A stretch of DNA of 64,000 bases from JAIRVZ01 sp031553755 (GTDB lineage: Bacteria; Bacteroidota; Bacteroidia; Bacteroidales; Azobacteroidaceae), in the NCBI GenBank assembly GCA_031553755.1, contig JAVBKZ010000027.1:1-64000 (forward strand). Direction: 5' to 3'. The position numbers and the translations under genes were made by a program. The notes beneath the pieces are model-generated. The model saw nothing but the letters and a program-made list of their open reading frames with translations, was not told where the DNA came from and searched no databases. Position 1 is the stretch's first letter. Each line of letters opens with the position of its first letter. Of this stretch, positions 8,415 through 18,491 are shown piece by piece.

Positions 8415-8445
8415 CAAAGGTATAAGATTTTTATATACGTGTCAA
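8415..8445 (-). promoter_or_regulatory. Promoter for the small RNA / dgkA leader
   Basis: Minus strand: TTG (8445-8443), a 20-base spacer, then TACCTTTG (8422-8415). This fits the Bacteroidota housekeeping pattern TTTG-N19-21-TAnnTTTG and predicts a start near 8408. Confidence 0.75.
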
Positions 8446-8572
8446 GTATTTTCATAAAAAAAATTGTTAATAAAATGCAAAATATTCAAAAAAAATATTA
8501 AAACACCTATAAATACGTCTTAAATACACTAATGTGAAAATATTCGTAATGACGACATGAAATATCTGATAA

Positions 8573-11359
8573 TCATTTTAATTTTTCAATCAAAAATTTA
8601 CCTGTATAAGATTCTTTGCATGAAACGATTGTTTCGGGAGTTCCCGAACAAACCACATAACCTCCTTTATCGCCTCCTTCCGGACCTAAATCAATAATAT
8701 GGTCGGCACATTTGATAACATCCATATTATGTTCGATAATAATCACTGTATGTCCTCTCGAAATTAACGCGTCAAATGCTTTTAAGAGCGTTTTTATATC
8801 ATGAAAATGCAATCCGGTGGTAGGTTCATCGAAAATAAAAATAGTAGGTTGACTGCGTTCTTCACTCAGGTGGAACGCCAATTTAACCCGTTGATTTTCT
8901 CCTCCCGAAAGCGTGAAAGAACTTTGTCCGAGTTTTATATAACCCAATCCGACCTCTTGCAAACAATTTAGTTTTTTGATGATTTTTTTTTCCGTATTTC
9001 CTTTTTGTTGTTCGAAAAATGTAATAGCTTCGCTGATAGTCATTTCTAAAATATCGTAAATATTTTTTCCATGATATTCAACATCCAATACTTCTTGCTT
9101 GAATCGTTTTCCGTGACATGACTCGCATTCGAGCACCACATCAGCCATGAATTGCATTTCGACAGTTATCACGCCATCGCCTTTACATTCTTCGCATCGC
9201 CCGCCTTCTACGTTGAACGAAAAATAAGCGGGAGTAAAATTCAATTGTTTTGATAATGCCTGGTCGGCGTATAATTTACGAATTTCATCGTAAGCCTTGA
9301 TGTATGTAACAGGATTTGAACGGGAAGAGCGTCCGATAGGATTCTGGTCTACAAATTCGATAGCGTTTGCCAACTTGAAATCGCCCGAAATCCCGACCAA
9401 TTGTCCACTGATTTCACGATTACCTTCGTAATATTTTTTTACCGATTCATAAAAAACATCCCTCACTAATGACGATTTTCCCGAACCGCTAACTCCCGTA
9501 ACAACGGTCATCACATTCAACGGAAATTTGACATCAACCGATTTCAGGTTGTTTTGCCTGACCCCTTTTACTTCGATATAATTATTCCAGAGACGGCGGA
9601 TAACCGGAACTTCTATTTGTTCTTCTCCTGTTAAATATTTTACGGTATATCCCGCCGCGTTTTTCCGGAGATTCGTGATATCTCCCTGATAAACAACTTC
9701 TCCGCCTAATTGTCCTGCATCCGGACCGATATCGATGATATAATCGGCCGTACGGATAATTTCTTCATCGTGTTCAACTACAATTACCGTATTGCCTAAT
9801 TGTTGAAGTTGTTTCAATACTTTGATTAATAAATCAGTATCTTTCGAATGTAATCCGATACTCGGTTCATCTAATATATATAAGGAACCTACTAAACTGC
9901 TTCCTAATGATGTCGCTAAATTGATGCGTTGGCTTTCGCCTCCCGAAAGAGTGGAAGATAAACGGTTGAGAGTAAGGTATCCCAATCCGACATCATAGAG
10001 GAATTGTATCCGGGAATTAATTTCTATCAACAAACGTTTGGCAACAATCTGGTCGTGTTCATCTAAAAATAATTCCTTGAAAAATTGTTGTAATTCGGAA
10101 ATGGGCAGAAGTACCAAATCGGCAATCGACTTCCCTCCTACTTTTACATACAGAGCTTGGGGTTTGAGCCTGGCTCCTTTGCACGATGGACAAACCGTTT
10201 TTCCACGATAGCGGGCCAACATCACACGGTATTGTATTTTGTATAGATTTTCTTCTACATGTTTAAAGAAATCGTCAATTCCAAGTAAACCGGGTTTTCC
10301 GTGCCACAAAATATCTTTTTCTTTATCACTTAATTCGAAATAAGGTTTATGAATAGGGAAATTATACTTGCTCGCGTTTTCAATAAACCATTGTTTGAAT
10401 TCGCCTGTTTTTTCTCCTTTCCAACACATTACGGCATCTTCATAGACAGATAAGGATTTATTAGGAATAACTAAATCTTCGTCTATTCCGATTATTTTTC
10501 CAAATCCTTCGCAAATAGGACAAGCGCCGGCGGGACTATTGAAATTAAACATCAAATCGGTCGGTTCTTCAAATACAATTCCATCGGCTTCGAATTTCCC
10601 GGAAAATTCTCTGCGGATAATTTCTTTTCCGGTGTAAAACTTAATAAGGCAATATCCTTCTCCTTCATAAAAAGCAGTCTGAACCGAATCAGAAAGACGA
10701 GATATATTTTGATTTTCGTTTGAACACGTCAAACGGTCAATCAATAAAAAAACTTCTTTGTTGGAAAAAGAATAATTTTTCTTACTTAAAATATCTTCAA
10801 TCTGAAAAACTTCATCATTGACATCTATCCTTGAAAATCCTTCTTTTTGAAGCATTTGAAGTTGTTCTGCCATCGTTCTGTCATTCCTTAAACGGATGGA
10901 AGTTAAAACAGCCAACCGAGTATTTTCGGGATATTTCAACATTTCGTCGACAACATCGCTTACCTGGTGTTTTTTTACCAGTTCGCCTGAAACGGGAGAT
11001 ATCGTTTTACCGATACGGGCATACAACAACCGGATATAATCATATATTTCGGTAGAAGTCCCAACCGTAGACCGCGGATTGCGGGTGTTTACTTTTTGTT
11101 CAATCGCGATCGCGGGAGGAATTCCCTTGATATAATCACATTCGGGTTTACTCATCCGTCCTAAAAACTGCCGGGCATAAGATGAAAGACTTTCTACATA
11201 ACGCCGCTGTCCTTCGGCATATAATGTATCAAAAGCCAAAGAAGATTTACCTGATCCGGACAATCCGGTAATCACTATGAGTTTATCTCTCGGAATTTCC
11301 AAATCAATGTTTTTCAAATTATTGACTCTCGCTCCTTTGATGATTATATTTGGTTCCAT
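8573..11359 (-). CDS. uvrA: Excinuclease ABC subunit A (UvrA)
   Basis: Damage-recognition ATPase of nucleotide-excision repair, working as a dimer with UvrB. The 928-residue protein carries two ABC modules, each with a split ATPase: Walker A GLSGSGKSS (about 32-40) and later GVSGSGKSS, with two LSGGE signature motifs. Zinc ligands are present as CPIC and CPSC in the first insertion and CEEC and CESC in the second. The length is close to the usual 940. A -7 box at 11389-11396 supports the start chosen. A UvrA2-type paralogue is possible but the domain set looks like standard UvrA. Confidence 0.96.
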   Translation of the reverse strand: MEPNIIIKGARVNNLKNIDLEIPRDKLIVITGLSGSGKSSLAFDTLYAEGQRRYVESLSSYARQFLGRMSKPECDYIKGIPPAIAIEQKVNTRNPRSTVGTSTEIYDYIRLLYARIGKTISPVSGELVKKHQVSDVVDEMLKYPENTRLAVLTSIRLRNDRTMAEQLQMLQKEGFSRIDVNDEVFQIEDILSKKNYSFSNKEVFLLIDRLTCSNENQNISRLSDSVQTAFYEGEGYCLIKFYTGKEIIRREFSGKFEADGIVFEEPTDLMFNFNSPAGACPICEGFGKIIGIDEDLVIPNKSLSVYEDAVMCWKGEKTGEFKQWFIENASKYNFPIHKPYFELSDKEKDILWHGKPGLLGIDDFFKHVEENLYKIQYRVMLARYRGKTVCPSCKGARLKPQALYVKVGGKSIADLVLLPISELQQFFKELFLDEHDQIVAKRLLIEINSRIQFLYDVGLGYLTLNRLSSTLSGGESQRINLATSLGSSLVGSLYILDEPSIGLHSKDTDLLIKVLKQLQQLGNTVIVVEHDEEIIRTADYIIDIGPDAGQLGGEVVYQGDITNLRKNAAGYTVKYLTGEEQIEVPVIRRLWNNYIEVKGVRQNNLKSVDVKFPLNVMTVVTGVSGSGKSSLVRDVFYESVKKYYEGNREISGQLVGISGDFKLANAIEFVDQNPIGRSSRSNPVTYIKAYDEIRKLYADQALSKQLNFTPAYFSFNVEGGRCEECKGDGVITVEMQFMADVVLECESCHGKRFKQEVLDVEYHGKNIYDILEMTISEAITFFEQQKGNTEKKIIKKLNCLQEVGLGYIKLGQSSFTLSGGENQRVKLAFHLSEERSQPTIFIFDEPTTGLHFHDIKTLLKAFDALISRGHTVIIIEHNMDVIKCADHIIDLGPEGGDKGGYVVCSGTPETIVSCKESYTGKFLIEKLK

Positions 11360-11388
11360 TTGCTTAGTTCTTCGAAAAAATCAGACAA

Positions 11389-11396
11389 CAAAGGTA
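11389..11396 (-). promoter_or_regulatory. Promoter -7 box for uvrA
   Basis: Minus strand TACCTTTG, about 30 bases before the uvrA ATG. The -33 region (TGTTTAATTT) is only a partial match. Confidence 0.5.
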
Positions 11397-11427
11397 CTTT
11401 TTTCGTTTAAATTAAACAGTGAATTTG

Positions 11428-11502
11428 TCTTGACTTTTTAATCAAACAAAAAGCAAAAGGAGTTTATTCTCTGACCACATAAGGCACATAGGATACATAG
11501 AA
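11428..11502. repeat. Intergenic repeat remnants (ACGGAGT-type and CTATGTGCC-type)
   Basis: The gap 11360-11634 holds no gene. TCTTGACTTTT near 11430 and AAGGAGTTTATTC near 11457 match parts of the elements at 52681 and 7754. The segment 11473-11502, read in reverse, is another copy of the CTATGTGCC-type repeat found at 261 and 58570. Copies are degenerate. Confidence 0.4.
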
Positions 11503-11634
11503 ATTATTATGAAGTTTGAGGTTGAATAAAATTAGTAGAAAGTAGTTTCAATAAATTCAAAAAAAATCTGTTAAAATTTAAACTATTTTTATTTTTCTTG
11601 TCAAAGTCAAATCAAATTATTACAACTAACATAA

Positions 11635-14568
11635 ATGATAGTTAAATTTCGGATAATTATTACAATAATCACTTTTTTATTTTTCATTCAATTGCTTGAT
11701 GCTCAGGAAACATCAACATGGAAAGAAATTAAAGGTGTTGTTGTTGATAAAAATGAAGATCTATCAATAGAAGGCGTTTTTGTTAGTTTGTTGAATTCGA
11801 ATGACAGTTCGGTTGTTAAAAGTATGGTGACTGATAAAAATGGCGCGTTTTCGTTTTCTTCCGTTCAGAAAAAAAATTATTTATTAAAAATATCATTAAT
11901 TTCTTATAATGCTTATTTTAAGCAAATTACACCTTCCGGATTTCCTGTTGTTTCCATTGATGTCGGAAAAATCGCGTTGTCTGAAAATGGTATATTACTT
12001 TCTGAATTAGTAGTGGAGGCGGAAGTTCCTGAAGTTGTAGTAAAGGAAGATACGTTGGAATATAATCCGGGGGCTTTCAAAATGACAGAAAGCGCTGTTG
12101 TTGAGGACCTTTTAAAAAGATTGCCCGGAATTGAGGTTGAACAAGACGGAAAGATTAAAACTACGGCGGGAAAAGATGTTTCGCGTGTTTTCGTTGACGG
12201 AAAACCATTTTTCGGAAACGATCCTAAGATGACTACTAAAAATGTGACATTGGATGTTGTTGATAAAGTTCAGGTTGTTACGAAGAAATCGGATATGGAA
12301 CTCCTGACCGGAGTGGCCGATGGAGAAGAAGAAACAATTATCAATATTACAATAAAAAAAGGAATGAAAAAAGGTTGGATTTCCAATTCCGCCGCCGGTT
12401 TGGGTGGTTTTATTGATAATCCGACAACGAATGATTTAAGGTATACCGCTAATACTTTTACCGCCAGATTTATGGATAGCCAGCAAATCGGAATTACTGT
12501 CAACGTTAATAATATAAATAATCAGGGTTCTACAGATGGAGGCAACCAGTCTCGGTCGGGAATGAGGTCCGGAGGCGGAAGAGGAAGTAACGCGGGATCG
12601 GGAATGACAAGTTCCGCTACTGCCGGAATCAATTACATGAACGCGATTACCGATAAATTAAAAATTGGCGGAGATGTTTCTTATAATTATTCGGATGAAT
12701 TAGTAGACCGTAAATCGTTCAGGCAAAACATACTGAAGGCTGATAGTGTAAGTTATAGAAACAGCGAATCTATAGAGCGTGGCTATTCTAATAACGCGAG
12801 AATAAATAGCCGGATTGAATTCGACCCGGACAGTTTGAATTCATTTGTACTGAATACCCGTTTGGAATATAATTTTTCTTCTTCGAATGATTATACTCTT
12901 CAAACTACGAGAGCGGGAGATGCCGATTCTACATTGGTGAACAAAAGTGATGCTCACTCTTATTTGGAAAGTGACGGATTGGTTTTCGCGACGGATTTAA
13001 CTTATGCCCGCAAGTTTGAGAAAAAAGGCCGCCGATTCAGTATAACAGGAGGAGTCGATATCAATCATAGCTCCGGAACCGGAACAAATCATTCTATCAA
13101 TGAATTTTTTTTACAACCTAACAAAAATACAAACCTGAATCAGGAATCTGAAAATACTTCCGCTCGCGATAATTATCGTTTCAGAATTTCTTATGTCGAG
13201 CCTGTTTGGAAAACCAATAATACATTGCAATTTTCATACGATGCTCGTTACAATACGACTGACAATGTTCGTGAAACGTTTGATTATGATTCTATCGCGG
13301 GGACTTATACCATATTGAATCCTAATTATAGCAAAAGTATGAAGAATAAATACCTGAATCAGACTTTTGGAATCAGTTTCAACGCTGTACACGAAAAATA
13401 CAATTACAATATCGGTATAAATATTATTCCTTCTTATACGCAAAGTACTAATTACGTGAAAAATGGGGATATGGATGGGAACGATTCTATACTGAATAAA
13501 ATTCCGGGAAGGGAAGTTATCAATTATTCGCCTCAATTAACTTATATGTATCGTTTTACCCGAAGAAGGAATCTACAGTTTACTTACAGGGGAAGAACAA
13601 ATCAACCGAGCGTTTCTCAATTAGACCCGACTCCGAATAATACTAACCCGTTGAATATTCGTTATGGAAATCCCGATTTATTACCCGAATTTTCTCATAC
13701 GATGAATTTGAGGTACGGAGATAACAATCCGTTGACCAGTCAAAATATTTCCGCGAATATCAGCGGATCTTTTACCCAAAATCAGATTATTAATTTTACT
13801 TCTTACGAAGATACAACAGGCATTCAAACAACGGCGCCAATCAATGAAAACGGTTCTTGGAGAATGCAGGGAGATTTTGTATATTCCATATCTTTAGGAG
13901 ATAAAAAGAAATTCAGAATAAGTTCTACAACAGGAGGGGGATATAATAATCAGGTCGGCTTTATAAAAGTAGATAAACAAAGCGAAAGAAACGTATCAGG
14001 AACGATTTCTTTGTCAGAGGCTGTTGGATTAAGTTATAGTAAAGACTGGTTTTACGGACAACTTCGCGGAAACATCAGGTATTCCGATACAAAAAATACG
14101 CTTAAAGGAAGACAAAATCAAAAAAATGCGAATTATGGACTGACATACAATACCCAATTGTTTTTACCGTATGATTTTCAAGTTTCCTCTGATGTGAATT
14201 TCAGGGCTACAAGGGGATTAACACAAGGATATAATACCAATGAAACAGTTTGGAACGCGGAAGTCAGTAAGTTGTTTCTTAGTAAAAAACAAGCGACTAT
14301 CCGTTTCAAATGGAACGATATTTTACAACAAGCGTTGAATATAAACAGAAATGTAACAGCCAGTTATATAGAAGACCGGGAATCTAATGTTTTGACAAGC
14401 TATTTCTTGGTTTCGTTTGCATACAGATTCAATCAAATGGGAGGGGGCAGGAGTAGCCGTAACTCGAGGACGAATTCGGATGAAAATCAGGAATATCAAC
14501 AATACCGGCAAAACAACGATATGCCGAGAGAAAGGGGAAATTCTCGTAGTGGAGGCCGAAACCGATAA
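11635..14568 (+). CDS. Outer-membrane beta-barrel protein, TonB-dependent-receptor type with N-terminal CarboxypepD_reg-like domain
   Basis: A 977-residue outer-membrane protein. A signal peptide (1-23, ending LLDAQ) leads into a carboxypeptidase-regulatory-like beta-sandwich (about 30-115), a plug-like region containing LLKRLPGIEVEQDGKIKT and FVDGKPFFG, and a long series of beta-strands to the C terminus matching the Bacteroidota OMP_b-brl_3 type. Residues around 305-325 and the last 40 or so are rich in Gly, Ser, Arg and Asn, probably surface loops or a flexible tail. Such proteins import large ligands or take part in envelope processes; no ligand can be inferred. It is a single gene with no SusD partner, converging on the dGTPase gene 9 bases away. 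Confidence 0.85.
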   Translation: MIVKFRIIITIITFLFFIQLLDAQETSTWKEIKGVVVDKNEDLSIEGVFVSLLNSNDSSVVKSMVTDKNGAFSFSSVQKKNYLLKISLISYNAYFKQITPSGFPVVSIDVGKIALSENGILLSELVVEAEVPEVVVKEDTLEYNPGAFKMTESAVVEDLLKRLPGIEVEQDGKIKTTAGKDVSRVFVDGKPFFGNDPKMTTKNVTLDVVDKVQVVTKKSDMELLTGVADGEEETIINITIKKGMKKGWISNSAAGLGGFIDNPTTNDLRYTANTFTARFMDSQQIGITVNVNNINNQGSTDGGNQSRSGMRSGGGRGSNAGSGMTSSATAGINYMNAITDKLKIGGDVSYNYSDELVDRKSFRQNILKADSVSYRNSESIERGYSNNARINSRIEFDPDSLNSFVLNTRLEYNFSSSNDYTLQTTRAGDADSTLVNKSDAHSYLESDGLVFATDLTYARKFEKKGRRFSITGGVDINHSSGTGTNHSINEFFLQPNKNTNLNQESENTSARDNYRFRISYVEPVWKTNNTLQFSYDARYNTTDNVRETFDYDSIAGTYTILNPNYSKSMKNKYLNQTFGISFNAVHEKYNYNIGINIIPSYTQSTNYVKNGDMDGNDSILNKIPGREVINYSPQLTYMYRFTRRRNLQFTYRGRTNQPSVSQLDPTPNNTNPLNIRYGNPDLLPEFSHTMNLRYGDNNPLTSQNISANISGSFTQNQIINFTSYEDTTGIQTTAPINENGSWRMQGDFVYSISLGDKKKFRISSTTGGGYNNQVGFIKVDKQSERNVSGTISLSEAVGLSYSKDWFYGQLRGNIRYSDTKNTLKGRQNQKNANYGLTYNTQLFLPYDFQVSSDVNFRATRGLTQGYNTNETVWNAEVSKLFLSKKQATIRFKWNDILQQALNINRNVTASYIEDRESNVLTSYFLVSFAYRFNQMGGGRSSRNSRTNSDENQEYQQYRQNNDMPRERGNSRSGGRNR

Positions 14569-14577
14569 TCTTACTTC

Positions 14578-15921
14578 TCACAAAGTAGGCAAATTCATTC
14601 CCGTAATTTTTCGATACAAATCTAAAGCATATATGTCTGTCATTCCGGAAATATAATCAACAATTCCTTGTACTTGGGAATAAGTATTTTCGGAATAAGT
14701 TTCAAATTGACTCGGTATCCTCTCTATCAACAGTTTAGAATAAGCCCGATTAGGATTATTGACAGCTTCGAGTAAACAATCCAGTAGAAAATCGATGATT
14801 TTATATCCGGCCAATTCAACATCCAACACATCTTGCGAACGGTATATCTTGCTAAATGCCAACTCCGAACAAGCCTGATACGCGGAAGCTGAGTGTTCTT
14901 CCATATTTTTTATCAAAGAAGATTCGAAAGTTCCGTTCAGGATATTTTCTTCATTTTCAAGAAAAACATCAGAACACTTATCGATAAGCAGCCCGATAAC
15001 AGACGACCGTAAATAAGCGATTTGCTCATTTATATCATCGACCATTTTCATTATTTTCAATCTTCGGTCTTTTGTCTCCTGAGGAAAAAAATTGAATAAT
15101 AAATCTTTACAATCAGCCGTAGATATAAGTTTTAATTTATGCGCGTCTTCGATATCCATGATTTGATAACAAATGTCATCGGCAGCTTCGACTAAATAAA
15201 CCAAAGGATAACGTTTGAACCGCAAAGGATCATTATTTTGTTTGATGATTCCCAATTCTCCCGCGATTTTAGCATAACCAGTTTCTTCCGATTCGAAAAA
15301 ACCGAATTTTCTTTTCTTTCCGGCTAAAGTAGAAGCGTAAGGATATTTTACTATCGATGCCAGGGTCGAATAAGTCATGGCAAATCCTCCAGGCCGGCGT
15401 CCTTTGAATTGATGGGTCAGCAGGCGCAATGAATTGGCATTTCCTTCGAAAGTAAGAAAATCGGAAAATCGGGTATTTTCTTCTTTCATTTTCGCGATAT
15501 ACATTTGTCCCGATCCTTCTGAAAAATAAGTAGAAATAGCTTTTTCTCCCGAATGTCCGAATGGCGGATTTCCCAAGTCATGTGCAAGACAAGCCGCCGA
15601 AACGATAGAACCTATTTGCAGGAATGATTGATTTTCGTTTCCATATTTTGAAAAAAGATTTCGCCCCACCTTATCACCGATGGAACGCCCTACACAAGCA
15701 ACCTCAAGGCTGTGGGTTAGTCTGTTGTGTACAAAAACACTTCCGGGAAGCGGAAATACCTGTGTCTTGTTTTGCAATCTTCTGAAAGGAGAAGAAAAAA
15801 TCAGCCGGTCGTAGTCGCGTTGAAAATCAGTCCGGTCGTGATGTCTTTCTTCGTGATATTGTTCCATGCCGAAACGTTTGTCCGACAAAAGTTTATTCCA
15901 GTTCATATATTTAGTTGACAA
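14578..15921 (-). CDS. dgt: dGTP triphosphohydrolase (dGTPase), HD superfamily
   Basis: Hydrolyses dGTP, or dNTPs generally, to the nucleoside and triphosphate, trimming nucleotide pools. The 447-residue protein has the family start region FSSPFRRLQNKTQVFPL, then the HD metal-site residues His70 (RLTHSLEV) and His114-Asp115 (CLAHDLGNPPFGHSGE). YLVEAADDICYQIMDIED later supplies the final metal-binding Asp. The length is normal for the long form. The upstream gap contains decamer-string repeats. It converges with the large outer-membrane gene. Confidence 0.94.
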   Translation of the reverse strand: MSTKYMNWNKLLSDKRFGMEQYHEERHHDRTDFQRDYDRLIFSSPFRRLQNKTQVFPLPGSVFVHNRLTHSLEVACVGRSIGDKVGRNLFSKYGNENQSFLQIGSIVSAACLAHDLGNPPFGHSGEKAISTYFSEGSGQMYIAKMKEENTRFSDFLTFEGNANSLRLLTHQFKGRRPGGFAMTYSTLASIVKYPYASTLAGKKRKFGFFESEETGYAKIAGELGIIKQNNDPLRFKRYPLVYLVEAADDICYQIMDIEDAHKLKLISTADCKDLLFNFFPQETKDRRLKIMKMVDDINEQIAYLRSSVIGLLIDKCSDVFLENEENILNGTFESSLIKNMEEHSASAYQACSELAFSKIYRSQDVLDVELAGYKIIDFLLDCLLEAVNNPNRAYSKLLIERIPSQFETYSENTYSQVQGIVDYISGMTDIYALDLYRKITGMNLPTL

Positions 15922-15946
15922 GTTACGAGTAAACGAGTTACAAGTA
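15913..15946. repeat. Decamer-string repeat (GTTGACAAGT type), copy 1
   Basis: GTTGACAAGT, ACGAGTAAACGAGT and ACAAGTAAA follow one another here. The same words recur in 16099-16141 (other strand) and 50789-50813. The gap between the dgt and cls genes (15922-16141) holds these repeats and no gene. Confidence 0.5.
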
Positions 15947-15983
15947 AATTTGAATAAGTATTTGCTGTTAATTAGTTTATAAT

Positions 15984-16010
15984 ATTTATTCCCGCAGAAT
16001 ACGTAGGTTT
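15984..16010. repeat. TTCCCG/GAATACG dispersed repeat, copy 1
   Basis: ATTTATTCCCGCAGAATACG followed by TAGGTTT closely matches the start of the longer element at 36151-36222. This copy appears truncated. Confidence 0.5.
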
Positions 16011-16098
16011 CTATATTTTAATGACTTATACTTATTTGATATATTGTTTAACAGCATAAAAATTTCGATTTACTATTTAAAACCACTGACTTTTTTAT

Positions 16099-16141
16099 CA
16101 ACTTGTCAACTCGTCTACTTGTTAACTCGTCAACTCGTCTA
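16099..16141. repeat. Decamer-string repeat, copy 2
   Basis: A run of ACTTGTCAACTCGTCTACTT and ACTCGTCAACTCGTCTAC directly after the cls stop codon. In complement this is a tandem of GTTGACGAGT-like words shared with the copies at 15913 and 50789. Confidence 0.5.
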
Positions 16142-17560
16142 CTATAAAAGCGGAGAAAGCATCCTTGCTACCGATTCTTTGAATTTCTCTACACGAGGGC
16201 GTTTCCCCCATTCTCTTAATAAAATTCTATCACTTTTTTGAATGTCTTCGAGAAATAGTTGTTTCATCTTAATTGCTATTTCTTTGTCATATAAATACGC
16301 GTTGACTTCGAAATTATGTTCGAAACTACGGAAATCCATATTGGCAGAACCAATCACGCTTAAAAAATCATCGGTTACCATCATTTTTGAATGAATAAAA
16401 CCTTCATTGTATGTATATATTTTTACACCCGCTTTCATAATATCTGAAAAATAAGAACGAGCGGCAGTATTCACAAAACGAATGTCGGAATGTTTCGGAA
16501 GCATTAACCTGATATCTATTCCGCTCAATGCCGCCGATTGCAGGACTTGTAACAACGTTTCGGTAGGAAGGAAATAGGGAGTTTGTATATATACGTAATT
16601 TTTCGCGTTCGATATAATCTGGATTGTAGCCTGAAGTAATGTTCTCCAAGGATTTATAGGACCCCCGGTTACTATTTGCATCAGGTTTTTTGTTATTACG
16701 GGAGAATCAGGAAAATATAATTTGTTGTTTAGGGGAGGAAGCGATTTCCCCGATGATGCCCAGTCGACAAGAAATGCCGATTGCAGGCCGGTAACTCCTT
16801 TTCCTTTAATTCTTAGGTGTAAATCTTTCCAATCATCTTCAAGATAACGATCCGCGACGTTCATTCCTCCTATATATCCTATTTCCCCGTCGATTACAAC
16901 AATTTTACGGTGGTTACGGTAATTTACCCGGCTTGTAAACAACGGAAAACGCACTTTCAGATAGGAAGTAACTTCAACGTTCGCTGTTTGCATTTCATCG
17001 TAGAAACGGTTTTTTATTTTCCAGTTGGCGGCATCATCATAAAGGAACCTGACTTCGATTCCTTCCGATGCTTTTTTCATCAGTAAATTTTTGATTTCGT
17101 TTCCAATTTCGTCATTTTCAAAGATGTAGTACTGAAAGTGAATGTGATGTTTCGCGTTTTCCAAATCTTTAATCATAGACGCGAATTTTTCTTTTCCCGA
17201 TGTGAAATAATTTACCTCACTCCCTTGCAATAAAATAGCATCGTTATTGTTAATAAGTAGCCTTACTAAAGGTGTGTATTCCGGACTAATGGTTTCTTTC
17301 CCTTTAAAAATCAAGGCATCTAAGGAACGTTTTTTGAGCAGGCGGTATTGTTTCTTAGAAATAATACGAATTTTACGAGTGTCTTGTCCGAAAAAATAAT
17401 AAATCACCAATCCCGCGACTGGAACTAACAACAGTAGCAATGCCCATGATATTGTTTTGATGGGATTCCGGTTTTCCGAAATAACCAACAAAACGATACT
17501 TAAAACGGTTAAGAAATAAGCAATCTGTATGATAACAAATACGGTTGATTGCGCTTCCAT
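16142..17560 (-). CDS. cls: Cardiolipin synthase
   Basis: Joins phosphatidylglycerol molecules to make cardiolipin in the inner membrane. The 472-residue protein has two N-terminal transmembrane segments (about 8-27 and 37-56, the second ending YYFFGQD) and two phospholipase-D HKD motifs: His217-Lys219-Asp224 (NHRKIVVIDG) and His390-Lys392-Asp397 (HSKMMVTDD), each followed by the conserved Gly/Ser-Asn segment. Size and layout match bacterial ClsA. A near-consensus -7 box (TATCTTAG, minus strand, 17595-17588) lies about 30 bases before the start. Confidence 0.95.
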   Translation of the reverse strand: MEAQSTVFVIIQIAYFLTVLSIVLLVISENRNPIKTISWALLLLLVPVAGLVIYYFFGQDTRKIRIISKKQYRLLKKRSLDALIFKGKETISPEYTPLVRLLINNNDAILLQGSEVNYFTSGKEKFASMIKDLENAKHHIHFQYYIFENDEIGNEIKNLLMKKASEGIEVRFLYDDAANWKIKNRFYDEMQTANVEVTSYLKVRFPLFTSRVNYRNHRKIVVIDGEIGYIGGMNVADRYLEDDWKDLHLRIKGKGVTGLQSAFLVDWASSGKSLPPLNNKLYFPDSPVITKNLMQIVTGGPINPWRTLLQATIQIISNAKNYVYIQTPYFLPTETLLQVLQSAALSGIDIRLMLPKHSDIRFVNTAARSYFSDIMKAGVKIYTYNEGFIHSKMMVTDDFLSVIGSANMDFRSFEHNFEVNAYLYDKEIAIKMKQLFLEDIQKSDRILLREWGKRPRVEKFKESVARMLSPLL

Positions 17561-17600
17561 AATGAAATTAATGCTACATGTATGCCGCTAAGATAAGAAA

Positions 17601-18491
17601 TTATTTCGATATGGCAGATTTCAGGTGCGCTAATCCGATTCTTTTTACTGGGGAATCTTTGAATATTTTATGGAAAGATTTTTCGTCCATTGCTAAAATA
17701 GCATTCTTATCTAAATTCAAAAATTGATCAGAAGGATGAAATTCTATAATTTTTGTCGGAGTAGCTAACTGATTGTGTGGACAAACTTTATTGCAGATAT
17801 CGCATCCGTAAATGATATTATTGGGAAGAGGTCGCGACAATTCGGATTTATCTTCTATCGTCAAATAAGAAATACAGCGGCGCGCGTCCAATTGAAATGG
17901 AGCAATCAAAGCATTAACCGGACAAGCATCGACGCATTTTTGGCAATTTCCACATTTGTTGGTTTGAGGAATATCATAATCTAATTCTTTGTCTATAATA
18001 ATTTCTCCAAGAAAGAAAAAAGAACCTTTTCCGGGAATAATCAGTTGCGTATTTTTTCCGATCCAACCTAAACCCGATTTTTGCGCGTTGTATTTTTCCA
18101 ACAAAGGAGCAGTATCACAAAAAAATCGCCCCGTTACAGGAAATATTTCACGGTTGATATATTCATACAATTGTTTAAGTTTTTCTTTTACAACGATATG
18201 GTAATCTTTTCCATAAGCGTGATATGAAAATTGAGGATTTTCCGGATTTTGCGTTTTTTTCGGATAATAATTCAAGGCGGTTACAATTACGGATTTTGCG
18301 TTTTCAACTAACAATCGCGTATTCGAACGTTTTTCCACATTATTTTTCATGTAATCCATTTCGCCGTTGTATCCGTTGTCGATCCATTTTTGAAGATACA
18401 CCGCATGTTCTCCGGTAAATTCCGCTTTACAGATTCCACAGGCATCGAATCCTAAACGTAACGCTTCTTGTTTAATCAGAGCTGAAGTCAT
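17601..18491 (-). CDS. queG: Epoxyqueuosine reductase
   Basis: Last step of queuosine biosynthesis in tRNA: cobalamin-dependent reduction of epoxyqueuosine. The 296-residue protein has the N-terminal cobalamin-binding domain with CDTAPLLEKYNAQKSGLGWIGKN and two [4Fe-4S] clusters supplied by CGNCQKCVDACP plus a further Cys, and CDICNKVCP. It is shorter than E. coli QueG because the C-terminal HEAT-like repeats are missing, as often seen in Bacteroidota. Its start overlaps the end of the TRIC-like gene by four bases, implying co-translation. Confidence 0.94.
   Translation of the reverse strand: MTSALIKQEALRLGFDACGICKAEFTGEHAVYLQKWIDNGYNGEMDYMKNNVEKRSNTRLLVENAKSVIVTALNYYPKKTQNPENPQFSYHAYGKDYHIVVKEKLKQLYEYINREIFPVTGRFFCDTAPLLEKYNAQKSGLGWIGKNTQLIIPGKGSFFFLGEIIIDKELDYDIPQTNKCGNCQKCVDACPVNALIAPFQLDARRCISYLTIEDKSELSRPLPNNIIYGCDICNKVCPHNQLATPTKIIEFHPSDQFLNLDKNAILAMDEKSFHKIFKDSPVKRIGLAHLKSAISK

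Noticed and set aside
8398..8457. A 19-codon plus-strand frame starting MKKPRCKG
   Set aside because: It lies over the minus-strand promoter and small RNA; the promoter and terminator signals all read the other way.
16044..16241. A 65-codon plus-strand frame between dgt and cls
   Set aside because: It runs through decamer-string repeats and overlaps the cls 3' end; composition is not protein-like and no promoter precedes it.
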